DNA from: Burkholderiales bacterium
Lineage (GTDB): Bacteria > Pseudomonadota > Gammaproteobacteria > Burkholderiales > Burkholderiaceae_C
Direction of reading: 5' to 3'
DNA: 53,774 nucleotides
NCBI GenBank assembly: GCA_016213205.1
Contig: JACRAZ010000056.1
Location: forward strand, 1-53,774
The stretch's first letter is position 1. Every line of letters begins with the position of its first letter. The notes under the pieces are model-generated. The model had not been told where the DNA came from and ran no database searches. It saw nothing but the letters and a program-made list of their open reading frames with translations. This document shows, piece by piece, positions 40,137 through 48,332 of the stretch. The position numbers were made by a program, and so were the translations under genes.

Positions 40137-40208
40137 GATGATTCGTTCGCAGCGCTGGGCTGTCTTGTATCGGCCGGCTGTCCCGCGCCAGGGTTTTCCC
40201 GTCGCGGC
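40137..40208 (-). promoter_or_regulatory. Conserved 72-bp upstream block of hydrolase C
   Basis: This is the second copy of the block seen at 39052-39123, with identical spacing of GATGATTCG, TGTCTTGTAT and CCAGGGTTTTCCCG. It ends 67 bases before the hydrolase C start. On the minus strand two GACAGC copies are 18 bases apart. It lies in the 198-bp gap shared with the divergent XRE regulator, so it could bind either that protein or the AraC-type regulator. Confidence 0.65.
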
Positions 40209-40267
40209 CGGACACATCGTGAAACAGCGCACGCAGGTGCTAAGTTCGCGCCAGGAGTGCTTCACCC

Positions 40268-41017
40268 ATGTCGACCACGCAATCGCTGATCAACGTGCTC
40301 AAGGCCGAGCTGAAGGCCGCCGGACTGACCTACGCCTCGCTGGCGCGCGAGCTCGGGCTGGCCGAGTCGAGCGTCAAGCGCATGTTCGCCAAGGGCGAGA
40401 TGCCGCTGTCGCGCGTGGACGAGATCTGCCGTGTGCTGAAGACCGACTTCGCAGAACTTTCACGTCAGGTCGCTGACGCAAAGGCGCTGCGGCACGAGCT
40501 CACGCCCGAGCAGGAGGCGGCGGTGGTGGCCGACCCGAAGCTGCTGTTGTGCGCCATCTGCGTGATGAGCCAGTGGACCTTCGAGCAGATCGTCGCCACC
40601 TACAAGGTCACCGAGGCCGAGTGCGTGGCGCGGCTGGTGCAGCTGGACCGGCTGGGCATCATCGAGCTGCGGCCGATGAACCGCTACCGGCTGCACCTGA
40701 CCAAGACCTTCCGCTGGCGGCCCGACGGCCCGGTGATGCAGTACTTCCGCGAGCGCGTGGTCGGCGACTACTACAGCGGTGGCTTCGACGGCGAAGGCGA
40801 GATGCTGATGCTGGTGCACGGCCAGATCGGCCGCAGCCTGGCCGCGCTGTTCAATGAGCGGCTGCAGCGCGTGGCGCAGGACTTCGCGCAGCAGCACTTG
40901 GCCGACCAGAAGCTGCCGCCGGAACAGAAGCGCCCCTTCACGCTGATCATCGGCATGCGCTCTTGGCTGTTTGCGGCCTTTCGCGAGCTCAAGCGCAACC
41001 CGGCGGTCATGCCGTGA
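40268..41017 (+). CDS. XRE-family (Cro/CI-type HTH) regulator
   Basis: The 249-residue protein has an N-terminal helix-turn-helix (about 5-65, with TYASLARELGLAESSVKRMFAKGE) and a C-terminal region with a winged-helix look around LVQLDRLGIIELRPMNRYRL and then an alpha-helical part. An AGGAG site precedes the ATG at 40268. It is divergent from hydrolase C across 198 bp and converges with an unknown gene with 11-bp overlap. It may control the hydrolases or itself; the ligand is unknown. Confidence 0.85.
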   Translation: MSTTQSLINVLKAELKAAGLTYASLARELGLAESSVKRMFAKGEMPLSRVDEICRVLKTDFAELSRQVADAKALRHELTPEQEAAVVADPKLLLCAICVMSQWTFEQIVATYKVTEAECVARLVQLDRLGIIELRPMNRYRLHLTKTFRWRPDGPVMQYFRERVVGDYYSGGFDGEGEMLMLVHGQIGRSLAALFNERLQRVAQDFAQQHLADQKLPPEQKRPFTLIIGMRSWLFAAFRELKRNPAVMP

Positions 41018-41642
41018 TCGCCGGCCCGGCATGCACCGTGAATCGCAGCACGGGTTCGCCGGCCACCAGGCCCAGCAGGCGCACCGGGTGACGAAAGCCC
41101 GCGCTGCGTGCGGCCAGGGCGCGCACGCAGGCCTCGAACGCGGCGGGCGACCCGCCCTCGGCCACGAGCAGGCTGGCACGCCGCGGCATCCATTGCTGCT
41201 GCACGCGGGCCCGGGCTTCGGCGCTGTCGATCACGAAGCCGGCATCCCAGGGGTCGTGCGCGCGGCGCTGGCGCCACCACAACGCGTCGTCGCACTTGGT
41301 CCGCAGGCGCAGTGCCAGCCGCGCCGCCCCACCGGGGCAGGCCGCCAGGCGGTGGCTGCCGTCGAGCTGCAGGGCGAGCTCATGCGCCAGCGCGCGCAGC
41401 GCCGTGATGTCGGGACCGGCCAGCGTGGCCTGCGCCAGGCGCGTGTCCACCCGGGGCCGCGCACCCGGCTGCCACCAGGCGCAGCCGCCGGGCCCGGCCC
41501 CCGCCTGGCACCACTGGCGCAGCGCCTGCCAGGCGGCGGCCTGCATCGGGTGAGGTGGCTGCGCCAGCGCGGTGTCCGGCGGGCGCAGCGCAGCGGTGTC
41601 GAAGCGCGCGCCCAGGCCGCGCAGGTGGTCGCCCAGGCTCAC
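41007..41642 (-). CDS. Unknown protein coupled to a CoA-transferase
   Basis: I do not recognise this 211-residue protein. The start is GTG 41642, which overlaps the CoA-transferase stop (GTGA), so translation is coupled. It is rich in Trp and Arg, with a conserved-looking core LRLRTKCDDALWWRQRRAH and DPWDAGFVIDSAEARAR. There is no signal peptide or membrane segment. The gene ends 11 bp inside the convergent XRE gene. Its frame is continuous with a shadow frame of the CoA-transferase, so annotation tools may call a falsely long product. Confidence 0.7.
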   Translation of the reverse strand: MSLGDHLRGLGARFDTAALRPPDTALAQPPHPMQAAAWQALRQWCQAGAGPGGCAWWQPGARPRVDTRLAQATLAGPDITALRALAHELALQLDGSHRLAACPGGAARLALRLRTKCDDALWWRQRRAHDPWDAGFVIDSAEARARVQQQWMPRRASLLVAEGGSPAAFEACVRALAARSAGFRHPVRLLGLVAGEPVLRFTVHAGPAITA

Positions 41643-42880
41643 GGGGCCTTGGGCGGCGCGGGCCGTGGTGCCGGCGGCGCTGCGGCAGGGCCCAGCACTT
41701 CGCGGGTGTGTTCGCCGAGCGCGGGCGCCAGCGAGCGAATCGCCCCCGGCGTGGCGCTGAGCTTGGGGCAGATGCCCGGCACGTCGAGCGCCAGGCCATC
41801 GGCGGTGGTGATGCGCTCGATCATGGCGCGCGCGCGGTAGTGCGGGTCGGCCGCGATGTCGGCCACGGTGTAGATGCGCCCGGCCGGCACGCTGACGGCC
41901 TGCAGCGTGGCCACCACCTCGGCCACCGGGCGCTGCACGGTCCAGGCGGTGATGGCGGCATCGAGTTCGTCGGCCCGCGCCGCGCGCTGGGCGTTGTCGG
42001 CCAGGCCGGGGTCCTGCCCCAGGTCGTCGCGGCCGATCGCGGCCATCAGGCGCTTGAAGATCGAATCGCCATTGCCGCCGATCACCACCTGGCCGTCGGC
42101 GCAGCGGTAGGCATTGCTCGGCGCGATGCCGGGCAGTGCCGAGCCCGCGGGCTGGCGCACCGCGCCAAACGCGCTGTACTCGGGCAGCAGGCTCTCCATG
42201 CAGTTGAACACCGCCTCGTACAGCGCCACGTCCACCACCTGGCCGCGCCCCGTCGGGGCCTGTGGCGAGGTGCTGCGCTGGCGCGCCTGCAGTGCCAGCA
42301 GCACGCCGATCACGCCATGCAGCGCCGCCAGCGTGTCGCCCAGGCTCACGCCGGCGCGCACGGGTGCGCGGCCAGGCTCGCCCATCAGGTGGCGCAGGCC
42401 GCCCATGGCTTCGGCCACCACCGCGAAGCCCGGCAGGTCGCGGTAGGGCCCGGTCTGGCCGTAGCCGCTGATGCGCAGCATGATCAGCCCGGGGTTGCGC
42501 GCCGCCAGCGTGTCGTAGCCCAGGCCCCACTTCTCCAGCGTGCCGGGCTTGAAGTTCTCGACCAGCACGTCGGCCTCGTCGATGAGCCGTCGCACGTCGG
42601 CCCGGCCTTCTTCGGTGCGCAGGTCCAGCACCACGCTGCGCTTGTTGCGGCTCTGCACCTGCCACCAGACGCTGGTGCCCTCGTGCAGCAGGCGCCACTT
42701 GCGCAGCGGGTCGCCGTCACCGGGCGGCTCGATCTTGATCACGTCGGCGCCGAAGTCGGCCAGTGTCTTGCCGGCGAAGGGGCCTGCGATCAGCTGGCCC
42801 AGCTCGATCACCTTCAGGCCGGCCAGCGGGCCGGTGCCCGCCGGGGCGAAGGCGGCGGTTTCGGTGGGGGTGTCCTGCAT
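41639..42880 (-). CDS. CaiB/BaiF family (class III) CoA-transferase
   Basis: The 413-residue enzyme moves CoA between carboxylic acids through an aspartyl-CoA intermediate. Family stretches are LKVIELGQLIAGPFAGKTLADFGADVIKIEPP, read in pieces as LADFGADVIKIEPPGDGDPL, then NKRSVVLDLRTEEGR, VENFKPGTLEKWGLGYD and the catalytic region VSLGDTLAALHG with the active Asp. A proline/alanine-rich tail ends the protein. It is the first gene of a coupled pair with the unknown 211-residue protein. The acid substrate cannot be deduced from context. Confidence 0.92.
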   Translation of the reverse strand: MQDTPTETAAFAPAGTGPLAGLKVIELGQLIAGPFAGKTLADFGADVIKIEPPGDGDPLRKWRLLHEGTSVWWQVQSRNKRSVVLDLRTEEGRADVRRLIDEADVLVENFKPGTLEKWGLGYDTLAARNPGLIMLRISGYGQTGPYRDLPGFAVVAEAMGGLRHLMGEPGRAPVRAGVSLGDTLAALHGVIGVLLALQARQRSTSPQAPTGRGQVVDVALYEAVFNCMESLLPEYSAFGAVRQPAGSALPGIAPSNAYRCADGQVVIGGNGDSIFKRLMAAIGRDDLGQDPGLADNAQRAARADELDAAITAWTVQRPVAEVVATLQAVSVPAGRIYTVADIAADPHYRARAMIERITTADGLALDVPGICPKLSATPGAIRSLAPALGEHTREVLGPAAAPPAPRPAPPKAP

Positions 42881-42914
42881 GGCGGGCGACTGTAGCGCCG
42901 TCGGCGGGCGGCCT

Positions 42915-43499
42915 TCAGCGCCGGCCCATGCGGGCGCGGAACAGCTCGCGCAGGTTGACCTCGCGCGGGCCGGGGATCAGCTCGATCTCGTCGCCCGCAC
43001 GCAGGGTGCCCGGGTGCAGCACCGCGAGGTAGCTGCCGCAGTAGCCGCTTTGCGCCATCAGCTTGCTGGCCTGGTTGAAGCCCATCACCGCGTCGAACTT
43101 GAAGCAGGGGCGACGCGGCTCGCTCACCACCAGCTCGCAGCCGGGCAGGCGCAGGCGGTCGCCGATCCACAGCCTGTCTTCGGTGAGGCCGCAGAGCGTG
43201 AGGTTCTCGCCCAGCGTGCCTGGCGCGAGCACCGCATCCGGCGCCGCCACCCGGGCCTGGGCCCGCACGGTCTGCCAGAAGGCATAGTGCTCCAGCGGAT
43301 AGGCGTACACCGCCTTGCTCAGGCCGCCGTGCACGCTCTGGTCGGCCTGCTCGTCACCGGCCAGGCCCAGCGGGCGCACCGCCACCTCGCCCGCCACGGG
43401 CTGCTTGCGGATGGCGCTCGGCACCGGTCGGCCGGCGATCGTCATCACGCTGGCGAGGGCGACTTGGACACTGTGGATGCGCGGGACGGTGGTGTTCAC
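42915..43499 (-). CDS. MOSC-domain protein, YiiM-like
   Basis: The 194-residue protein is a MOSC-domain protein of the YiiM group, relatives of the molybdenum-cofactor sulfurase C-terminus; such proteins take part in molybdoenzyme-linked reduction of N-hydroxylated compounds. Visible are GLAGDEQADQSVHGGLSKAV, APGTLGENLTL, the conserved Cys in SEPRRPCFKFDAVMG and GSYLAVLHPG. The start is uncertain: GTG 43499 is chosen, with TTG 43505 two codons upstream as alternative. It lies 34 bp before the CoA-transferase gene on the same strand. Confidence 0.88.
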   Translation of the reverse strand: MNTTVPRIHSVQVALASVMTIAGRPVPSAIRKQPVAGEVAVRPLGLAGDEQADQSVHGGLSKAVYAYPLEHYAFWQTVRAQARVAAPDAVLAPGTLGENLTLCGLTEDRLWIGDRLRLPGCELVVSEPRRPCFKFDAVMGFNQASKLMAQSGYCGSYLAVLHPGTLRAGDEIELIPGPREVNLRELFRARMGRR

Positions 43500-43954
43500 G
43501 GCCAAGACGGCGGCCGACCGGCAACGCGCCGGTGGCCCAGGGGGACCAGGGGGCCGCCAGCTTAACCGCGACCAGCCGCCATCGTCGGCGGCCCGCCGGC
43601 GCCTGCCCGGGTTTGATCGACATCAGACCCCTGTCAAATCAGCCGCGGGCGTGCATCAAGTCATGCGGAATGCGCATGACCCCCCGCCCCCCGGTGGTTA
43701 CGAGCCCATTACACTGGAATGACAATACGCATCCCGCAAGCCAGGAGACCCCCCGGCATGCCGCAGCGTAACCCGCCGAAACCACACAACGGTCGTCTGG
43801 CGCTCCATTGCCGCACGCCGGCCGCACCCGGCCCGTCATCCAGTCCGCACCCCACTCAGCGGTATTGGTCCAGCCCCGCCCGCGCGCCCGGCGCGCGGCA
43901 CCGTCGAGGCTGACCCAATCCCGTTTCTTGGCATCTTTGATGATTGGAGTTGTG
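43500..43954. other. Gene-free 455-bp region between MOSC gene and pckG
   Basis: No gene is supported here. The region serves as the divergent control region for the MOSC gene (minus) and pckG (plus). It contains an FNR/ANR-like site at 43613-43626, and a stretch at 43700-43740 of lower GC (with ATTACACTGGAATGACAATAC) that could hold a promoter. A TTGGAG ribosome binding site precedes pckG. Confidence 0.55.
43613..43626. promoter_or_regulatory. FNR/ANR-like box upstream of pckG and the MOSC gene
   Basis: TTGAT-CGAC-ATCAG differs from the FNR-family consensus TTGAT-N4-ATCAA only at the last base. It lies 114 bases upstream of the MOSC start and 329 bases upstream of pckG, so the MOSC gene is the nearer target. 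The match is by eye to consensus and could be chance. Confidence 0.4.
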
Positions 43955-45820
43955 ATGAACCAGCCTGCGATGGAAGGCCTGCGCCTGAACGTGCCTGCCT
44001 ATGTGAAACATGCCCGCCTGGTGTCCTGGGTGGCGGAGATCGCCGCCCTCACCGAGGCCGCCGATGTGTACTGGTGCGACGGCAGCCAGGAAGAGTACGA
44101 CCGCCTGTGCACGCAGCTGGTCGAGGCCGGCACGCTGAAGAAGCTGAACCCGGCGCTGCGCCCGAACAGCTACCTGGCGCTGAGCGACCCGAGCGACGTG
44201 GCCCGCGTCGAAGACCGCACCTTCATCTGCAGCGAGAAGCAGGATGACGCCGGCCCCACCAACAACTGGATGGCCCCGGCCGAGATGCGCGCGCTGCTGC
44301 AAACCGGCCAGAACGCGCTGTTCAAGGGCTGCATGCGCGGCCGCACCATGTACGTGGTGCCGTTCTCGATGGGCCCGCTGGGCTCGCACATCTCGCACAT
44401 CGGTGTCGAGCTGACCGACAGCGCCTACGTCGCGGTGAACATGCGCATCATGACCCGCATGGGCCGCCCGGCACTCGAGGTGCTCAGCGAAGCCGGCGAG
44501 TTCGTGCCCTGCGTGCACACCGTGGGTGCACCGCTGCAGCCCGGCGAGCAAAGTGCCACCTGGCCCTGCAACAAGACCAAGTACATCGTCCACTACCCCG
44601 AAACGCGTGAGATCTGGAGCTACGGCTCGGGCTACGGCGGCAATGCGCTGCTGGGCAAGAAGTGCTTCGCGCTGCGCATCGCCAGCACCATGGGCCGCGA
44701 CGACGGCTGGCTGGCCGAGCACATGCTGATCCTGGGCGTCACCTCGCCCGCGGGCAAGAAGTACCACGTGGCCGCCGCCTTCCCCAGCGCCTGCGGCAAG
44801 ACCAACTTCGCGATGCTGGTGCCGCCCAAGGCCTTCGATGGCTGGAAGGTCACCACCGTGGGCGACGACATCGCCTGGATCAAGCCCGGCAAGGACGGCC
44901 GGCTGCACGCCATCAACCCCGAGGCGGGCTACTTCGGCGTGGCCCCGGGCACCAACTACAAGACCAACCCGAACTGCATGGATTCGCTCAAGCGCGACGT
45001 GCTGTTCACCAACGTGGCGCTCACCGATGACGGCGACGTGTGGTGGGAAGGCATGACCGACGAGCCGCCCGCGCACCTGATCGACTGGCAGGGCAAGGAC
45101 TGGACGCCGCAGATCGCCAAGGAAACCGGTGCCAAGGCCGCGCACCCGAACGCCCGCTTCACGGTGGCTTCCACCAACAACCCGGTGCTCGACCCGCAGT
45201 GGGACTCCACCACCGGCTACGCGATCGACGCCTTCATCTTCGGCGGCCGCCGCTCCACCACGGTGCCGCTGGTGACCGAGGCGCGCAGCTGGGCCGAGGG
45301 CGTGTACATGGCCGCGACGATGGGCTCGGAGACCACCGCCGCCGCCGCCGGCGCGCAAGGCGTGGTGCGGCGCGACCCGTTCGCGATGCTGCCCTTCATG
45401 GGCTACCACATGGGTGACCACTTCGCGCACTGGCTGGGCGTGGGCGCCAAGCTCGCCGCCACCGGTGCCGAGCTGCCCAAGATCTACTGCGTCAACTGGT
45501 TCCGCAAGGGCGCCGACGGCAAGTTCGTCTGGCCCGGCTACGGCGAGAACATGCGCGTGCTGAAGTGGATGCTCGAGCGCGTGGACGGCAAGGCCAGCGG
45601 CGAGGACAACCTGTTCGGCATCAGCCCGCGCTACGACGACATCACCTGGTCCGGCCTGGATTTCAGCCGCGAGCAATACAAGTCGGTGATGAGCTTCGAC
45701 CACGGCGCCTGGCAGCAGGAGCTCAAGCTGCACGACGAGCTGTTCAACCTGCTGTCGCCCCGCCTGCCGGGCGAGTTGCTGGCCATCAAGGCACAGCTCG
45801 AACACAAGCTGGCGGCTTGA
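43955..45820 (+). CDS. pckG: Phosphoenolpyruvate carboxykinase (GTP)
   Basis: PckG converts oxaloacetate and GTP to phosphoenolpyruvate, the entry step of gluconeogenesis. The 621-residue product has the GTP-type signature FPSACGKTN (Cys280, Lys282, Thr283), the metal/substrate stretch [12 protein letters not shown] and the C-terminal [17 protein letters not shown]. The start at 43955 follows GGAG by six bases and gives the usual length near 620; upstream in-frame codons only add low-complexity sequence. It fits an organism growing on glycerol and organic acids. It has a 455-bp upstream control region of its own. Confidence 0.97.
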   Translation: MNQPAMEGLRLNVPAYVKHARLVSWVAEIAALTEAADVYWCDGSQEEYDRLCTQLVEAGTLKKLNPALRPNSYLALSDPSDVARVEDRTFICSEKQDDAGPTNNWMAPAEMRALLQTGQNALFKGCMRGRTMYVVPFSMGPLGSHISHIGVELTDSAYVAVNMRIMTRMGRPALEVLSEAGEFVPCVHTVGAPLQPGEQSATWPCNKTKYIVHYPETREIWSYGSGYGGNALLGKKCFALRIASTMGRDDGWLAEHMLILGVTSPAGKKYHVAAAFPSACGKTNFAMLVPPKAFDGWKVTTVGDDIAWIKPGKDGRLHAINPEAGYFGVAPGTNYKTNPNCMDSLKRDVLFTNVALTDDGDVWWEGMTDEPPAHLIDWQGKDWTPQIAKETGAKAAHPNARFTVASTNNPVLDPQWDSTTGYAIDAFIFGGRRSTTVPLVTEARSWAEGVYMAATMGSETTAAAAGAQGVVRRDPFAMLPFMGYHMGDHFAHWLGVGAKLAATGAELPKIYCVNWFRKGADGKFVWPGYGENMRVLKWMLERVDGKASGEDNLFGISPRYDDITWSGLDFSREQYKSVMSFDHGAWQQELKLHDELFNLLSPRLPGELLAIKAQLEHKLAA

Positions 45821-45896
45821 GCCCGCCGGGCTGCCCCGAGGCCTGGATCCGCTGGGCGCCGCCCGGCGGCCCCGGCCTGATGACGGGCGGCCGCTG

Positions 45897-46700
45897 ATGC
45901 GGCTGCAGCTGCTGTCCGACCTGCACCTCGAGACCGAGGTCTTCAGCCCCCGGCCCACCCCGGGGGCTGATTTGCTGGTGCTGGCCGGCGACATCGACGC
46001 CACCTGGCAGGGCCTGTCGCTGTTCGCCGATTGGCCGGTGCCGGTGCTGATGGTGGCCGGCAACCACGAGTTCGATGGCCGCGAGCTGGACGAGGCCTGG
46101 CCAGCGCTGCGTGCGCACTGCGCAGGGCTCGGCATCCGGCTGCTCGAACGCGAGAGCCTGGTGCTCACCGACGCCCAGGGCCAGCGCCTGCGCTTCGTTG
46201 CCACCACGCGCTGGTCGGACTTCGACCTGTTTGGCCCGACGCGCCAGCCACAGGCCATGCGCGCCGCGGGCTACTTCCTGACGCTGATGGCGGCCACCCG
46301 CGGTGGCCTGCCACTCGATGCGGCGGCCATGCGCGAAGAATCGCTGGCCTGCCGCCGCTGGCTGGCGGCCACGCTGGCCGAGCCCGCGCAGGGGCGCTGG
46401 GACGCCACGGTCGTGGTCACCCATTTCGGCCCCAGCCTGCGCAGTGCCGATCCACGCTTCGGCGCCCAGCCCGGCACCGCCAGCTTCTGCAATGCCGACG
46501 ACGACCTGCTGCCGCAGGCCGACCTCTGGCTGCACGGGCACCTGCACTGCCGGCACGACTACCGGATCGACCGCCCCGGCCAGCGCCCGACGCGCGTGGT
46601 CTGCCAGGCCACCGGCCTGGCCCGCAAGGGCGAGGCCACCGGCTTCGATCCGCTGAAGCTGATCGACCTGCCCGAGCGGCTTGACCCGAGGCAATCCTGA
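45897..46700 (+). CDS. Metallophosphoesterase
   Basis: The 267-residue protein has the calcineurin-like phosphoesterase motifs in order: SDLHLE, AGDID, GNHEFDG, VVTHFGP and LHGHLHCRHDY. These bind two metal ions and imply phosphoester hydrolysis in the cytoplasm; the substrate is unknown. It starts 76 bp after pckG and ends 55 bp before the universal stress protein gene on the same strand. It may share the pckG transcript. Confidence 0.9.
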   Translation: MRLQLLSDLHLETEVFSPRPTPGADLLVLAGDIDATWQGLSLFADWPVPVLMVAGNHEFDGRELDEAWPALRAHCAGLGIRLLERESLVLTDAQGQRLRFVATTRWSDFDLFGPTRQPQAMRAAGYFLTLMAATRGGLPLDAAAMREESLACRRWLAATLAEPAQGRWDATVVVTHFGPSLRSADPRFGAQPGTASFCNADDDLLPQADLWLHGHLHCRHDYRIDRPGQRPTRVVCQATGLARKGEATGFDPLKLIDLPERLDPRQS

Positions 46701-46755
46701 GCCGGCGCGGCGTGTCACACTGCCGCTGCAAGAACCGCTCGACAAAGGAGACCGC

Positions 46756-47178
46756 ATGAAGATCCTCGTGCCCGTGGACGGCAGCCCCTTCACCAAACGC
46801 ATGCTGGCCTACCTGGCCGCGCACGACGAGTGGTTGGGCGACCAGCACAGCTACACGGTGCTGACGGTGGTGCAGCCGGTGCCTCCGCGTGCCTCGGCCG
46901 TGCTGGACAAGACCATCCTGAAGGCCTACTACACCGACGAGTCCGACAAGGTGTTCAAGCCGATTCGCAGCTTCTTCGACAAGCAGCGCATCAAGGCCGA
47001 GTTCGTTGCCAAGGTCGGCACCGCAGCCGACACCATTGCCGAGGTGGCCGCCAAGGGCAAGTTCGACCTGCTGATGATGGGCTCGCATGGCCACAGCACC
47101 CTGGGCAACCTGGTGCTGGGGTCGGTCACCACCAAGGTGATGGCCAACTGCAGCACGCCCGTGCTGATCGTGCGCTGA
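46756..47178 (+). CDS. Universal stress protein, UspA family
   Basis: The 140-residue protein has the N-terminal KILVPVDGSPFTKRML strand-loop and the ATP-binding motif G-S-H-G-x9-G-S (MMGSHGHSTLGNLVLGS), so it belongs to the nucleotide-binding USP class. An AAAGGAG site precedes the ATG at 46756, favouring it over an in-frame extension into the upstream gene. A near-match to the ECF41 promoter pattern lies at 46713-46739. It converges with the TetR gene, one base apart. Confidence 0.93.
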   Translation: MKILVPVDGSPFTKRMLAYLAAHDEWLGDQHSYTVLTVVQPVPPRASAVLDKTILKAYYTDESDKVFKPIRSFFDKQRIKAEFVAKVGTAADTIAEVAAKGKFDLLMMGSHGHSTLGNLVLGSVTTKVMANCSTPVLIVR

Positions 47179-47179
47179 A

Positions 47180-47791
47180 CTACGGCCGCGCGGCCAGCCC
47201 GTCGAAGCAGCTGATCATCACCCAGTCGATGATCTGTTCATCGCTGTGCTGGCCCCCAGCCTGCAGGAAGCCGAGCACCGGATCGCAGGCACGCGCGAAC
47301 AGCGTGAACAGCACCGCCTGCGGCGGCAGGCGGGTGTCCAGGCTGCGGTCGGCCTGGGCCTGGACGATCCACTCGCCGAGCTGGTCGCTCAAGGTCATCA
47401 AGCGGTCCATGTAGCCACGATCGGCCAGCAGCGCATTGCGCAACGCCGAGTTCTGCGAAGGCAGCGTCGGCATCTCGCCCGCCAGCTGGGTTTCGAGCGT
47501 CCAGCGTGTCACCGCCTTCAGCCGCTCGAGGGCGCTGAGCCCGGGCCGGTCCTGGACCTGGGCCACGGTCTGCAGCGCGCGGTCCATGGTCTGCACCATG
47601 GCCGCCGCGGCCAGCGCTTCCTTTGACGCGAAGTGCTTGTACAGGCTGGCCTTGGCGATGCCGACCTCGGCCGCCACGGCATCCACCGTCATCTGGTCGT
47701 AGCCCTTTTCGGCCAGCAGGCGCTTCACCGTCGCGACGATGGCTTCTTCGCGCGCTTGCAGGACCTTGGTACGAAAACTCAGCTGAGGCAC
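47180..47791 (-). CDS. TetR-family transcriptional regulator
   Basis: The 203-residue protein has a TetR helix-turn-helix near residues 15-62 (MTVDAVAAEVGIAKASLYKH then FASKEAL) and a C-terminal ligand domain with RPGLSALERLKAVTRW. It is convergent with uspA. The gene upstream (47891-48106) is on the same strand, and the target is not obvious; no divergent transporter or enzyme gene adjoins it. Confidence 0.9.
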   Translation of the reverse strand: MPQLSFRTKVLQAREEAIVATVKRLLAEKGYDQMTVDAVAAEVGIAKASLYKHFASKEALAAAAMVQTMDRALQTVAQVQDRPGLSALERLKAVTRWTLETQLAGEMPTLPSQNSALRNALLADRGYMDRLMTLSDQLGEWIVQAQADRSLDTRLPPQAVLFTLFARACDPVLGFLQAGGQHSDEQIIDWVMISCFDGLAARP

Positions 47792-47890
47792 CGCGCCATT
47801 GTAGGCCGGCGCGGCATGACCTTGTCCGTTTCAGTCGTTTTGCGACCAGACAGTCTTCGCACGCTGCCCCGTGGCGCGTGCGTTGCGGCG

Positions 47891-48106
47891 TCAGCGGCCG
47901 GTCTTCGGCGCCAGCCAGCGGCGCAGCCAGTGGTCGGGGGCTGCGCGGGGCGCGGTGTCGGTGACCCCTGCGCCATCGTGCACGGCCTGGTCAAGGATGT
48001 ACTCCAGGCCGAACGCCGTGCCCATGTCGGCCGGGTCGGGCACGGGTGGAGACCGGCGCGAGCGAGCCAGACGCAGCAGCAACAGTGGTTTGAGTGCTTC
48101 TGGCAT
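47891..48106 (-). CDS. Small hypothetical protein
   Basis: This 71-residue frame starts at ATG 48106 with GGAG about 10 bases upstream. The sequence (MPEALKPLLLLRLARSRRSP, then DPADMGTAFGLEYILDQAV) has an amphipathic N-terminus and an acidic middle. I do not recognise it. It lies between the TetR gene and prsT. The composition is protein-like, but the call rests on the start site and is tentative. Confidence 0.45.
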   Translation of the reverse strand: MPEALKPLLLLRLARSRRSPPVPDPADMGTAFGLEYILDQAVHDGAGVTDTAPRAAPDHWLRRWLAPKTGR

Positions 48107-48332
48107 GGGGGACTCCGGCCAAGGATAGATGTGAACAAGTGTCAACGCAGCGCCGCGCGCCGTCTGCGGGAAAAGTGGCGTTTCTGCCGGGCAATTTGCA
48201 AACCGGCCGCACCGGCATGCCGAAGTGCAGCGAAGCGGGGTGTATTGCACGCGCTTCGCCCAGCGCGCAGGGGCTGGCGGTCAGCCACCGGCGTTTTTCC
48301 CCTAGGATGAACCCTTTCACCTTTCGGGACCC

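Noticed and set aside
43639..43839. 66-residue minus-strand frame upstream of pckG
   Set aside because: No ribosome binding site or recognisable sequence; it lies in a control region and overlaps the likely promoter.
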